Below, in pieces: positions 52,825 to 61,771 of a DNA stretch of 64,000 nt. Origin of the DNA: Mesorhizobium sp. B2-3-4 (GTDB lineage Bacteria; Pseudomonadota; Alphaproteobacteria; Rhizobiales; Rhizobiaceae); NCBI RefSeq assembly GCF_006442315.1, contig NZ_VFVY01000002.1:310001-374000 (forward strand), in the 5' to 3' direction. The notes under the pieces are model-generated. The model was not told where the DNA came from and did no database searches. It saw nothing but the letters and a program-made list of their open reading frames with translations. Made by a program: the position numbers and the translations under genes. Each line of letters begins with the position of its first letter. The first letter of the stretch is position 1.

Positions 52825-54852
52825 TTAGTTGAGGTCGCGTGGATACTCCTTGACCTCGCCGCGATCGACGACCAGCTCGTCGCCGTGATGCGCGATGACA
52901 TGGGTCTCGATCCGCCAGACATCGCGCAACGCGCGCACCGTCGCCTTGACAGAGACATGTGCCTGCCAGTCGCCGCGGCCATAGGATTTCTCCCAGGTGC
53001 AGGTGCCGACCGCAGAGTTCGGATCGTCGGGGTGGATGGTGAACCGGTCGACATGCCTGGCCGAAAGCACCATTCCGGTATGCGGATGCCGAACGGTGCC
53101 GCCGTCATTGACGACCTGGTAGACGGTCTCGCCGGTGACCTGGTCCGTCGATACGGAACGCTGGAAGCCGTCGCCCTTGGCCAGAACCTCCTGCTCCATC
53201 GGCTCGGCGCTCTCCGCGCCGAGGAAGGCGCCCAACGTATCGTCCAGCGGCTGCGCGGATCGCACCGGCAGGATCAACCGGCTGTCGCCGCAATGGATCG
53301 ACAGCGTCGCCTGCTCCGCCGTCGGGAACACGATCGGCCAATGCGATGTCGCCAGCGCCAGCCTGATGCGTTCACCGGCCTCGAAACGCTGCCCGCAGCA
53401 GCGCAGCTTGATGCGCACCGTTTCCGGCCTGCCCGGCACCATCGGCGCTATGTCCAGATCGTCCTTGCGATGGCTGAGGTTGAGGATGCCGTAGCTGACG
53501 CGCGAGGCCGCGCCCTCCGGGAACACTTGCGACAGCGTGGCGGACAGCAGCGCGACAGGCTTGTCGGAGGCCAGCTTCACCTCGAATTCCGGAAAGCCGA
53601 GGATTTCGACCGGTTCGCTCAGCGGCGCGGTCTCGAAGATCAGCGCATTGCCTTCCTCGGTGCGCTGGTCGACGGGCAAGGTCGGCATGACGCCATAGCC
53701 GCACCAGGCGCCCGACGACAGGCCGGCCGTCTGCGGCGAGGAAATCTCCAGGACCGCGTCCTCGCCCCTGGCCTCGCTCAGCAGGTGCGGGGCAAGATTA
53801 AGCACCTTCTCGCCGACGCCGGGTCCGGGCCAGGACGGCTCCGCCACCCATTTGCCCGGGCGCTCGTCATAGATCGCCGCCGGCCGCGCCGGATCCTGAA
53901 TCCAGGCGCGCAGCATCGGTTCGTCGGCGATGCCGGTGTCGATGCCCTTGAGATACTGATCCCACCAGCGCAGGCATTCCTGCAGGAAGCCCATGCGCGG
54001 GCCGGGCATGGCGAAGTGGGGGTATTTGTGGCCCCAGGGGCCGATCAGGCCCTTGCGCGGGCCGGAGAGCTTTTCCAGCATCCGGAAGATCGGGTTGGGG
54101 TAGCCGTCGGCCCAGCCGCCCACCGCATAGACCGGGATTTCGACATCGGCATAATCCTCGCAGATCGAGCCGTGCTTGTAGAAGTCGTCGCGGCGCTGGT
54201 GTTCGAACCAGTCCTGCATCCAGATGCCGTTGCCGTTCAACCGCTGTTCCCAGAGGTCGCGCCAGCGGTCGCCGACAAGAAGCGGGTCGGGCGGCGTCAT
54301 CGCGATCGCCCAGGCGGTGGTTCCCCACATCAGATTGTCGCACATCATCGCACCGCCGAGATAATGCACATCGTCATTGTAGCGGTCGTCGGTCGAACAC
54401 AGCGAGATGACGGCCTTCAGCGCCGGCGGCCGGCGAGCGGCGACCTGCAGTCCGTTGAAGCCGCCCCAACTGATGCCGATCATACCGACGCTTCCCGAAC
54501 ACCACGGTTGCGCCGCCAGCCATTCGATCACGGCCAGGCAGTCATCCTGCTCCTGTTTCAGGTATTCGCCCTTGCACAGTCCCTCGCTGTCGCCCGAACC
54601 GCGCATGTCGACGCGTACGCCGGCATAGCCGTGACCGGCGAAATAGGGATGGGTCAGCGCATCGCGCTCCACCGTTCCGTCGCGCTTGCGATAGGGCAGG
54701 TATTCGAGGATGGCCGGGACCGGATCGGCGTCGGCGTCTTCCGGCAGCCAGATGCGGGCTGCGAGCTTCACGCCGTCGGGCATGGGGATCCACAAATTCT
54801 CGATCTCGCGCACCTTGCGGGGAAAATCGGTGACGACGCGGATGTCTTGCAT
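52825..54852 (-). CDS. CocE/NonD-family serine hydrolase
   Basis: A 675-residue X-Pro dipeptidyl-peptidase/CocE-type hydrolase: the N-terminal alpha/beta-hydrolase domain has nucleophile Ser128 in IGISWGGFNG and DMRGSGDSEG before it, and the C-terminal half is a jelly-roll domain (from about residue 330). Family members cleave acyl or prolyl-peptide bonds. No signal peptide is seen from the start at 54850-54852, which has AGGAG five bases upstream. It is last in the Dpp-type operon, 47 bp after the ATPase, so it probably acts on imported peptides or esters. Confidence 0.8.
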   Translation of the reverse strand: MQDIRVVTDFPRKVREIENLWIPMPDGVKLAARIWLPEDADADPVPAILEYLPYRKRDGTVERDALTHPYFAGHGYAGVRVDMRGSGDSEGLCKGEYLKQEQDDCLAVIEWLAAQPWCSGSVGMIGISWGGFNGLQVAARRPPALKAVISLCSTDDRYNDDVHYLGGAMMCDNLMWGTTAWAIAMTPPDPLLVGDRWRDLWEQRLNGNGIWMQDWFEHQRRDDFYKHGSICEDYADVEIPVYAVGGWADGYPNPIFRMLEKLSGPRKGLIGPWGHKYPHFAMPGPRMGFLQECLRWWDQYLKGIDTGIADEPMLRAWIQDPARPAAIYDERPGKWVAEPSWPGPGVGEKVLNLAPHLLSEARGEDAVLEISSPQTAGLSSGAWCGYGVMPTLPVDQRTEEGNALIFETAPLSEPVEILGFPEFEVKLASDKPVALLSATLSQVFPEGAASRVSYGILNLSHRKDDLDIAPMVPGRPETVRIKLRCCGQRFEAGERIRLALATSHWPIVFPTAEQATLSIHCGDSRLILPVRSAQPLDDTLGAFLGAESAEPMEQEVLAKGDGFQRSVSTDQVTGETVYQVVNDGGTVRHPHTGMVLSARHVDRFTIHPDDPNSAVGTCTWEKSYGRGDWQAHVSVKATVRALRDVWRIETHVIAHHGDELVVDRGEVKEYPRDLN

Positions 54853-54899
54853 GGCGGCTCCTCTGGCGCCCCGGTCAAAACTCGTGCCGGCGGCGATCC

Positions 54900-55877
54900 T
54901 TATGCGTTGAGCGGGAAATGGCAGGTCAGGCGGCTGTCGCCCACCTTGGCCGGGATTGGAACGTCGATCGTACAACGGTCCTGCGCTTGCGGGCAGCGTG
55001 TGTGGAATTCGCATCCCGAAGGACGCGCCAGCAGGGACGGAACGTCAGCCGGCAGCGTGATGCGCTGATGCACCCGGTCGGGATCGGGCTCGGGATTGGC
55101 CGAAAGAAGGGCTGCCGTATAGGGATGATGCGGTGCGCGGAAGATCGCCTCGGTTTGGCCCTGCTCGACGAAGCGGCCGAGATACATCACCGCCATGCGG
55201 TCGGCGATCTGGCGCACGACATGCAGATTGTGGGTGATGATCAACATCGACAGGCCCATGCGATCGCGCAGCTCGTTGAGCAGGTTCAGCACCTCGCCCT
55301 GCACCGAGACGTCGAGGCCTGCCGTCGGTTCGTCGGCGACCACCAGCACCGGATCGAGCGCGATCGCGCGCGCCACGCCGACGCGGCGCGCCTGGCCGCC
55401 GGACAATTGATGCGGGTAGCGGTCGGCGAAATCGCGCGGCAGGCCGACCAGCGAGAGCAAACGCAGGACTTCCGCGTTGAGATCGCGGTTGGAAAGGCCG
55501 TGGATGACGAACGGCTCCGACAACAGCGAGCGCACGCTGAGCCGAGGCGACAGCGAGCCGACCGGATCCTGGAACATCATCGGCATGCGCCGCCGCACCG
55601 GCTTCATGGCGGTGTCGGAGAGGCCCTGAAGTTCCTGCCCCTCGAACAGGATCGAGCCCGTCTTCACCGGCTGAAGGCCATTGAGCGTGCGCGCCAGCGT
55701 GGTCTTGCCCGAACCGGATTCGCCGACCAGCGCGAAGGTGGTGCCGCGCTGCAGATTGAAGCTGACGCCGGAGACGGCTTCGATCTCGCTGGCACGGCCA
55801 GCCAGCCTCGCGGCCAGCCCGCCGACCCTGAAAGAGACATGCAGGTCGCTGACCTGAAGCAGGTCTTGTGAACTCAT
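54900..55877 (-). CDS. Peptide ABC transporter ATP-binding protein, DppF type
   Basis: A 325-residue ATPase: Walker A GESGSGKTT, signature LSGGQARRVGVARAI, Walker B VVADEPTAGLDV and the C-terminal Cys-rich oligopeptide-family motif CEFHTRCPQAQDRC. The start at 55875-55877 overlaps the stop of the DppD-type gene by three bases of ATGA. With DppD it forms the energising heterodimer of a peptide importer. Confidence 0.85.
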   Translation of the reverse strand: MSSQDLLQVSDLHVSFRVGGLAARLAGRASEIEAVSGVSFNLQRGTTFALVGESGSGKTTLARTLNGLQPVKTGSILFEGQELQGLSDTAMKPVRRRMPMMFQDPVGSLSPRLSVRSLLSEPFVIHGLSNRDLNAEVLRLLSLVGLPRDFADRYPHQLSGGQARRVGVARAIALDPVLVVADEPTAGLDVSVQGEVLNLLNELRDRMGLSMLIITHNLHVVRQIADRMAVMYLGRFVEQGQTEAIFRAPHHPYTAALLSANPEPDPDRVHQRITLPADVPSLLARPSGCEFHTRCPQAQDRCTIDVPIPAKVGDSRLTCHFPLNA

Positions 55878-56857
55878 GCGCCTATCCCTTCCAGCGCGAC
55901 ATCCGTGTGCCAGCAGCGGGCGATATGCGATCCGCCGATGGAGGCACTGGGAGGCACATCGAGGCATTGGGTATCGGCGCGGTCGCAGCGCGGCTGGAAG
56001 ACGCAGCCGCTCGGCCTGCGGCGCAGATCCGGCAAGGTTCCGGCGATGGTCGGCAATCGTGGCACACGCTGTGACAGCCGCGCCGGATCGCAGGCCAGCA
56101 GCTTCTGCGTGTAGGGATGGCGCGCATTGTGGAAGATTTCGCGGGTCGTGCCGCTCTCCACCACCTCGCCGGCATACATCACGATCATCTCGTCACAGAG
56201 TTCCGCGATGACGCCCAGATGATGCGAGATGAACAGCACCGAGCAGCCGATCTCGCGCTGCAGATCCTTGAGCAGTTCGATGGTGGCCACCTCGAGCGTG
56301 GCGTCGAGCGCGGTGGTAGGCTCGTCGGCGATCAACAGTGCCGGCTCCATCATCAGCGCCATGGCGATGGCGATGCGCTGCTTCATGCCGCCGGAGAATT
56401 CATGCGGAAACTGCGCCAGCCGGCTTTCCGGATCTGGAATGCGGACCTTGCGAAGCATGGCGACCGAGCGCGCATCCTTGTCCCGCTTCGACAGGTTCGA
56501 GCGGTACTGGATGTCGCGCATCTGCCGCCCCACCGACAGCACGGGATTGAGCGCGCCCATCGGGTCCTGGAACACCGTGGCGATGCGCTGCCCGCGCAGG
56601 CCGCGCATCGCTGTCGGATCGAGACGCGCAAGGTCCTTGTCGCCCTCGAAGACGATCTCGCCGGCCGATATCTCGCCATTGTCGGCAAGCAGGCCGAGGA
56701 TGGCGTTGATCAGCGTCGATTTCCCGCAGCCGGATTCGCCGACCACGCCGACGCTGCGGTTGGAAGGCACGGAAAAGCTAACGTCCTTCAGCGCTTCCAG
56801 CCGTCCGCTTTCCGTGTGGAAGGCCACGCTGAGGCCCTTGACCGCGAGAACAGTCAT
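55874..56857 (-). CDS. Peptide ABC transporter ATP-binding protein, DppD type
   Basis: A 327-residue ATPase: Walker A GESGCGKST, signature FSGGMKQRIAIAMAL, Walker B LIADEPTTALD and the C-terminal motif CVFQPRCDRADTQC of oligopeptide-family ATPases. Coupled by ATGA overlaps to the permease upstream and the second ATPase downstream. Confidence 0.85.
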   Translation of the reverse strand: MTVLAVKGLSVAFHTESGRLEALKDVSFSVPSNRSVGVVGESGCGKSTLINAILGLLADNGEISAGEIVFEGDKDLARLDPTAMRGLRGQRIATVFQDPMGALNPVLSVGRQMRDIQYRSNLSKRDKDARSVAMLRKVRIPDPESRLAQFPHEFSGGMKQRIAIAMALMMEPALLIADEPTTALDATLEVATIELLKDLQREIGCSVLFISHHLGVIAELCDEMIVMYAGEVVESGTTREIFHNARHPYTQKLLACDPARLSQRVPRLPTIAGTLPDLRRRPSGCVFQPRCDRADTQCLDVPPSASIGGSHIARCWHTDVALEGIGA

Positions 56858-57744
56858 GTCCGCCCCTTCAGCCTGGGATCGAACAGATCGCGCAAGGTCT
56901 CGCCGAAGAAGGTGAAGCCGAGCGTCGTCAGCACGATCGGCAGGCCGCCGGCGATCACGATCCAGTAGGAATCGCGGATGTTGGCGAAGCCGTCATTGAG
57001 GATCGCGCCCCAGCTCGGCGTTGGCGGCCGCACGCCAAGGCCGAGGAAGCTCATGCCGGCCTCGATCGCCACGACGACGGGAATGTCCATCGACACCAGG
57101 ATCAGGATGGGGCCGATGATGTTGGGCAGGATGTGGACGCGCAGGATGCGGCCCGCGCTTGCCCCCATCGAGCGCGCCGCCATGACATGTTCCGCCGATT
57201 TCAGCACCAGCGTCTGGGTCCGGATGATGCGGGCATAGCCCGGCACATTGACCAGCATCACCACAACCACGACGGCATAGAGCGAGGGGCCGAACAGCGT
57301 GACCAGGGTCAGCGCCAGCATCACGGTCGGGAAGCTCTTCACGGCGTCGAAGACAAGCAGCAGCACATTGTCGAGCCAGCGCGGGCCGTAACCGGCGATC
57401 AGGCCCAGCACGACGCCGACGAGCAGCGACACCGCGGTCGATCCCAGCGCGATCAGCAGGGCGACGCGTCCGCCATAGAGCACGCGGGTAAAAAGGTCGC
57501 GGCCGAGATGATCGGTGCCGAGCAGATGCAGCAGGCTTGGCGAGGCGAAGCGTTCGGCCGGCGAAATCTTGCTCGGCGTATAGCCGGTCAGGATACTGGC
57601 GAACACGGCTGACAGCACCACCACGGCCACCAGCGTCAGGCCGATGGCGCCGAGCGGCTCGCGCATGATGCGCCGCACGGTGCGCCCTATGCCGCCCAGG
57701 CGGCCGCCGCGGAAAGGCAGCTCAGCTGAAACTTGATCTGACAC
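56854..57744 (-). CDS. Peptide ABC transporter permease, DppC type
   Basis: A 296-residue permease with the usual N-terminal helix near residues 30-55, periplasmic region and DHLGRDLFTRVLYGGRVALL block, then EAA-type loop AEHVMAARSMGASAGRILRVHILP. It overlaps the DppB-type gene by 23 bases, so the two are translationally coupled; the ATG chosen is the longest. Confidence 0.85.
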   Translation of the reverse strand: MSDQVSAELPFRGGRLGGIGRTVRRIMREPLGAIGLTLVAVVVLSAVFASILTGYTPSKISPAERFASPSLLHLLGTDHLGRDLFTRVLYGGRVALLIALGSTAVSLLVGVVLGLIAGYGPRWLDNVLLLVFDAVKSFPTVMLALTLVTLFGPSLYAVVVVVMLVNVPGYARIIRTQTLVLKSAEHVMAARSMGASAGRILRVHILPNIIGPILILVSMDIPVVVAIEAGMSFLGLGVRPPTPSWGAILNDGFANIRDSYWIVIAGGLPIVLTTLGFTFFGETLRDLFDPRLKGRT

Positions 57745-58669
57745 GGGGATCCAGGAGGCCGACCACTATGTCGGCGGCTACGTTGACGAGGACGAAGAAC
57801 ACGGTGGTGACCAGCACGGCGCCGGAGACGATCGGGTAGTTGCGCACCGAAATCGCCTCATAGACCAGCTTGCCGATGCCTGGCCGCGCAAAGACGATCT
57901 CGGCGAAGACCGAGGACGACAGCATGTGGCCGATGCCGACGCCGAGCAAGGTGATGGTCGGCAACACGGCGATGCGCAACGCGTAGGTATAGATGATGCG
58001 GTGTTCCGGCAGGCCGAAGGCACGTGCCGTGCGGATGTGGCTCGCCTCCAGCGTCTCCAGCATCGAGGCGCGCACCATGCGCGAGATGTAGCCGATCCAG
58101 CCGAGGCCGACTGCCAGCGACGGCAGGATCAGGTGCTGGAGCTGGCTGGCGATGTTGCCCGGTTCGCCGGCCCCGATCGCCGGCAGCCATTGCAGCGCAA
58201 CCGCGAACACCAAGAGCGAATAGATGGCGATGACGAAGGAGGGCACCGCGATCATGGCCACCGACAGCACGCCGATCACCTGGTCGACGAAACCGCCGCG
58301 CCGCACCGCGGCGATACAGCCAAGCGGAATGCCCAGCGCCACCGACCAGGTTATGCCGCCGACGATGAGCGCCAGCGTGAACGGCAACTGCTCCATCACC
58401 ACGTCCAGCACCGGCCGGTTGGACAGGACCTCGGTACCGAGGTCGCCGCGCAGGGCGGAGCCGTAGAAGTTCGTGAATTGCCGCCAGACCGGCTGATCGA
58501 GGCCCATGCGCTCACGCAACGCTTCCTTCATCTCCGGTGTCGCGCGCGGTCCGAGCGCCACGGAGGCCGGGTCGCCGGGGATGAGGTAAACCATGGCGAA
58601 CATCATCATCAGCGCGAAGCTGATGATGATGGCGCCCAGCCACAGACGCTTGAGGGCGTAGCGGATCAT
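57722..58669 (-). CDS. Peptide ABC transporter permease, DppB type
   Basis: A 315-residue permease. MIRYALKRLWLGAIIISFAL starts the first helix, FAMVYLIPGDPA is the family's post-helix motif, and MLETLEASHIRTARAFGLPEHR is the EAA-type loop. The start at 58667-58669 is chosen at the standard N-terminus; the frame is open further. A GC-rich hairpin lies between it and the binding-protein gene. Confidence 0.85.
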   Translation of the reverse strand: MIRYALKRLWLGAIIISFALMMMFAMVYLIPGDPASVALGPRATPEMKEALRERMGLDQPVWRQFTNFYGSALRGDLGTEVLSNRPVLDVVMEQLPFTLALIVGGITWSVALGIPLGCIAAVRRGGFVDQVIGVLSVAMIAVPSFVIAIYSLLVFAVALQWLPAIGAGEPGNIASQLQHLILPSLAVGLGWIGYISRMVRASMLETLEASHIRTARAFGLPEHRIIYTYALRIAVLPTITLLGVGIGHMLSSSVFAEIVFARPGIGKLVYEAISVRNYPIVSGAVLVTTVFFVLVNVAADIVVGLLDPRVRSSFS

Positions 58670-58694
58670 TTCAATACCTGTCGGAAGGTCTCCG

Positions 58695-58712
58695 GCGGGG
58701 GCTGGCCCCCGC
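58695..58712 (-). terminator. GC-rich hairpin after the peptide-binding-protein gene
   Basis: GCGGGGGC and GCCCCCGC form a perfect 8-bp stem with a TG loop, in the 52-bp gap between the binding-protein stop and the DppB-type start. There is no T-run, so it is more likely an mRNA-stability hairpin or partial terminator than a full stop. Confidence 0.5.
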
Positions 58713-58721
58713 TGGTCGGTA

Positions 58722-60281
58722 TCATGCCGGTTTGAAATCGGTGAATACCGGCTCTCCATTCGGCTTCAGGCCGGCGGCGACCGAGTCACGGTACATGATG
58801 CCGGTGACCTCATGCGTCAGGAAGACGTAGTTGCCGTTCTCCTCCATCAGGTCCTGCAGCTTCTTGTAGATGACGTCGCGCTTGGCCGGGTCGAGTTCGA
58901 CCATGCCTTCGGCATTGAGCTTGTCGAATTCCTCGCTGGAGAAACGCTCCCAGTTCCACACACCGATCTGGTCGCGTGTGAACCAGGCTGTCGCCCAGCT
59001 TGGATCCGGCTGCATGGAGAAACGGCTGATGATCATCTGCAGCTTCTTCCAATAGTCGCCTTCCTTGGCGCCGAGCGTCCAGAAGGTGCCGCTGTCGTTC
59101 TGTTTGATCTCGACGTTCAACCCGACATCCGTCAGGTTCGACTGCACCACCTGCGCGGCGGTCAGACGTTCGGTCTTGTTGAGGATGTCGAGCGTGATCG
59201 TGGCGCCGGCAGCACCTTCCTTGGCCAGCATGTCGCGGGCGCGGTCCGGGTCGAAGTCATAGAGGTTCTTCTCGCGGTGTCCGGGCAGGCCGGGCGCGAT
59301 GATGCCGGTGGCGGTTGCGGCCGCGCCGAAATAGGCCGCGTCGACCACGGCCTTGCGGTCCACGGCATACTGAACAGCGCGGCGCACATTCGGGTTGTCG
59401 AAGGGCGCGACGTCCTGGTTCATGCCGAGCCAGACGAAGGCCAGCGAAGGCTTCTCCACCACCTTGGTCTTCGGCGGCGGCGTCTGCTTCAGCCGCGAAA
59501 TCGAAGAGACGGCGGTCCAGGTGTAGTCGAGATCGCCGGCCTCGTAGCCGAGTTCGCCGGTCTTTTCGTCCTCGATCGGATGGATGTGGATTTCGGCGAA
59601 GCCGCCCGGCTCGTATTTCCAGTCCGGATTGCGCACCAGCACTGTGCGCTGCTTGGGCAGCCATTCCTTCAAGATGTAGGGACCGGATTGCGCGACCGGC
59701 TTGACGCCCAGCTTGCCGCCAAGTTCGGTGATGGCTTTCTTCGACAGGATGGTGCCCGACGGCGTCGGCAGGGTCGATGTCCACAGCGGCGCGAAAGCCT
59801 GCTTGAGATGGATGATGCCCGACAGCTTGTCCTTAACCTCGACCTCCTTCAGCGTCGCCCAGTCGCCCGCATAGGGGCTCTTGTTGGCCGGGTCGGCGAT
59901 GCGTTCGATCGAGAACTTGACGTCCTCCGCCGTCATCTGGCCGTAGCCGTCGGTGAAGCCGATATTGTCGCGCAGTTTGAAGGCGACGGTCAGCGGGTCG
60001 AGCTGCGTGATCGTCTCCGCCGCCATCGGCCGCCAGCCCCAGCTGTCGCCAGGCGTGGTGACGACAAGCCCGGCGAAGATGACGCTGGTGATATCGCCTT
60101 CGGGGGCTGCAAGCCGGAAGCAAGGGTCGAGCGTCTGGATGTCGGCGTAGGAGCGCACCTTCAGAATCGGGCCATCGGCCGACCAGGAGATTTTCGGATT
60201 GACCATCGAGGCAAGGCCGAAGGCTCCGGCGCCAGCCAGCAGGCCGCGACGCGAAACCCGGGCGTCGGTTAAAATGGACAT
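58722..60281 (-). CDS. Peptide ABC transporter substrate-binding protein, Tat-exported
   Basis: A 519-residue family 5 binding protein (DppA/OppA type) with a twin-arginine signal, SRRGLLAGAGAFGLASMV near residues 9-27. The mature part starts LKVRSYADIQTLDPCF and carries PLTVAFKLRDNIGFTDG and a late WFTRDQIGVWNWERFS. Family 5 receptors bind peptides, opines or nickel; the flanking peptidases favour peptides. It is first of the operon that runs to the CocE-type hydrolase. Confidence 0.85.
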   Translation of the reverse strand: MSILTDARVSRRGLLAGAGAFGLASMVNPKISWSADGPILKVRSYADIQTLDPCFRLAAPEGDITSVIFAGLVVTTPGDSWGWRPMAAETITQLDPLTVAFKLRDNIGFTDGYGQMTAEDVKFSIERIADPANKSPYAGDWATLKEVEVKDKLSGIIHLKQAFAPLWTSTLPTPSGTILSKKAITELGGKLGVKPVAQSGPYILKEWLPKQRTVLVRNPDWKYEPGGFAEIHIHPIEDEKTGELGYEAGDLDYTWTAVSSISRLKQTPPPKTKVVEKPSLAFVWLGMNQDVAPFDNPNVRRAVQYAVDRKAVVDAAYFGAAATATGIIAPGLPGHREKNLYDFDPDRARDMLAKEGAAGATITLDILNKTERLTAAQVVQSNLTDVGLNVEIKQNDSGTFWTLGAKEGDYWKKLQMIISRFSMQPDPSWATAWFTRDQIGVWNWERFSSEEFDKLNAEGMVELDPAKRDVIYKKLQDLMEENGNYVFLTHEVTGIMYRDSVAAGLKPNGEPVFTDFKPA

Positions 60282-60374
60282 GCTCTACCCCTCTGCTGTT
60301 TTCGTTGTCGTGCTTTTTAGCCACGGGCCTTGAGGCCGCGCCGAATTCCTCGGTCGGCTAAAACTGCTAGGGAT

Positions 60375-60390
60375 AGACATATATGTCTAG
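60375..60390. promoter_or_regulatory. Perfect 16-bp palindrome upstream of the peptide importer operon
   Basis: TAGACATATATGTCTA is perfectly self-complementary and lies 94 bp before the binding-protein start in the 266-bp gap shared with the dipeptidase gene end. The same core (AGACAyAxxTGTCT) recurs at 61644-61657. A dimeric repressor site is the natural reading; its regulator is not in this window. Confidence 0.55.
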
Positions 60391-60547
60391 CGAAAATTTT
60401 GCTGGCTTGTCCGAATCTTGGATACTGCCGGCCTTGCGCGAAAGACCATGGTCCGATCCGGCCGCCCCGGCATGTGGCCGGCAGGGCGGCGCGGTGCGAC
60501 ATACGATTGGATCAAGAGCCGGGATGGAGCGGCGGCGCTACTGCCGG

Positions 60548-61540
60548 TTATTTCCAGATTTCAGTCGCCAGGCGCATGAAATTGCCGCCCATGATGTCAC
60601 GCACGGCTCTTTCAGTTTGACCGCGACGCAGCAGGACTTCGGCCAGTTCGAGCATCTGGCCAGGAGCGGAGTAGCTTGTTGCGCCCTCCGGATATTGGTC
60701 CTTGGGCCAGAATTGCGGATTGTCGGCAATGACGCTGTCTATGCCCTCGACATCGACCGGAAAGGCATAGTCCAGCCCGATGCCGACATGGCGCGGGCCG
60801 ATCAGATCGGCGAGATACTCGATGTGGTCGGCCAACCTTTCGGAATCCGTCCGACCCTCGCCCAGGAAGCGATTGAGCCCGACGATCGCGACAATGCCGC
60901 CGGTGCGCGCACAGGCCTTGATCTGGTCGTCGGTGATGTTGCGGCCATGGCCGCACAGCGCCTTGGGATTGGAGTGCGAGAAGATGACCGGCCGGTTGGA
61001 ATACTCCATCGCCTCCATCGAGGTGCGGTAACCGGTGTGGGTGACGTCGACGAACATGCCGAGACGGTTCATCTCGTCGATGACCTCGCGGCCGAACGCC
61101 GTCAGGCCGGTCTCGACATCGTGGCAGCCGCCGCCGGCGAGGTTGTTCCTGTTGTAGGCGAACAGAATCTGGCGCACGCCGAGCTGGTGATAGAACTCGA
61201 CCATTTCGATGCGGCCATCGAGCGCGTTCATGCCCTCGATGTCGAAGGTGATCGCGAGCTTGCCCTCGGCCTTGGCCTTGCGGATCTCGGCCACCGATGA
61301 GACCAGCGTGTAGTGCTGTGGATTGGAAAGAACCCAGTGGCGGAAGTTCGCCAGCGTCCGGACCGTCTGCTCCCACGGCAGCAGGTCGAACCCGACATCG
61401 ATCGACAGATAGTCGATGCCGGCATCGCGCCAGATCTTGAGATTGTTGAGGTCCGCCGCCGGATCCGGCATGAAGCCGGAATGGGCATCCCATATGATTT
61501 CACTGTCGAAAATGGTCCGGGCGGTCTTCGAAACGTTCAC
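60548..61540 (-). CDS. M19-type dipeptidase homologue
   Basis: A 330-residue renal-dipeptidase-like TIM barrel. Metal-site motifs seen: WDAHSGFMPD (His20, but Gly22 where the family's HxD has Asp), FDIEGMNALDG (Glu), DVTHTGY (His), IFSHSNPKALC (His), GRNITDDQI (Arg) and GIGLDYAF (Asp). So one first-shell metal ligand is replaced. The start is GTG 61538-61540, with GAGGA ahead; the longer ATG frame lacks a ribosome site. It probably cleaves a dipeptide brought in by the neighbouring importer. Confidence 0.75.
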   Translation of the reverse strand: MNVSKTARTIFDSEIIWDAHSGFMPDPAADLNNLKIWRDAGIDYLSIDVGFDLLPWEQTVRTLANFRHWVLSNPQHYTLVSSVAEIRKAKAEGKLAITFDIEGMNALDGRIEMVEFYHQLGVRQILFAYNRNNLAGGGCHDVETGLTAFGREVIDEMNRLGMFVDVTHTGYRTSMEAMEYSNRPVIFSHSNPKALCGHGRNITDDQIKACARTGGIVAIVGLNRFLGEGRTDSERLADHIEYLADLIGPRHVGIGLDYAFPVDVEGIDSVIADNPQFWPKDQYPEGATSYSAPGQMLELAEVLLRRGQTERAVRDIMGGNFMRLATEIWK

Positions 61541-61643
61541 TTTTTTCCTCGCTCTCTCGGCAGCAACAGCATCGTCGAATAGCGGATCAGGCGATGATCC
61601 TGGAGCATGATCCAGATGCAGCATGCATCAAGTATCAGGCCAC

Positions 61644-61657
61644 AGACACATGTGTCT
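61644..61657. promoter_or_regulatory. Perfect 14-bp palindrome between dipeptidase and S9 peptidase genes
   Basis: AGACACATGTGTCT is perfectly self-complementary, and the partly overlapping TGTCTAGACA (61653-61662) is a second palindrome. It sits about 104 bp from the dipeptidase GTG and 115 bp from the S9 ATG, in the divergent promoter. It shares the AGACA...TGTCTAG core with the site at 60375-60390. Confidence 0.55.
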
Positions 61658-61771
61658 AGACAGGTGCGATTGAGCCTGTATGGTCCCCATCACTGACGTC
61701 GGGACATCGCGGCGCGGCTCTATTCAAGGGCTGCGCGGCGGGTCTGCAACGCTTTATCGTGAGGGTATCCG

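Noticed and set aside
52624..55068. Open frame of 814 codons on the plus strand opposite the CocE-type hydrolase
   Set aside because: Antisense shadow; the minus-strand protein has clear catalytic motifs and a good start site.
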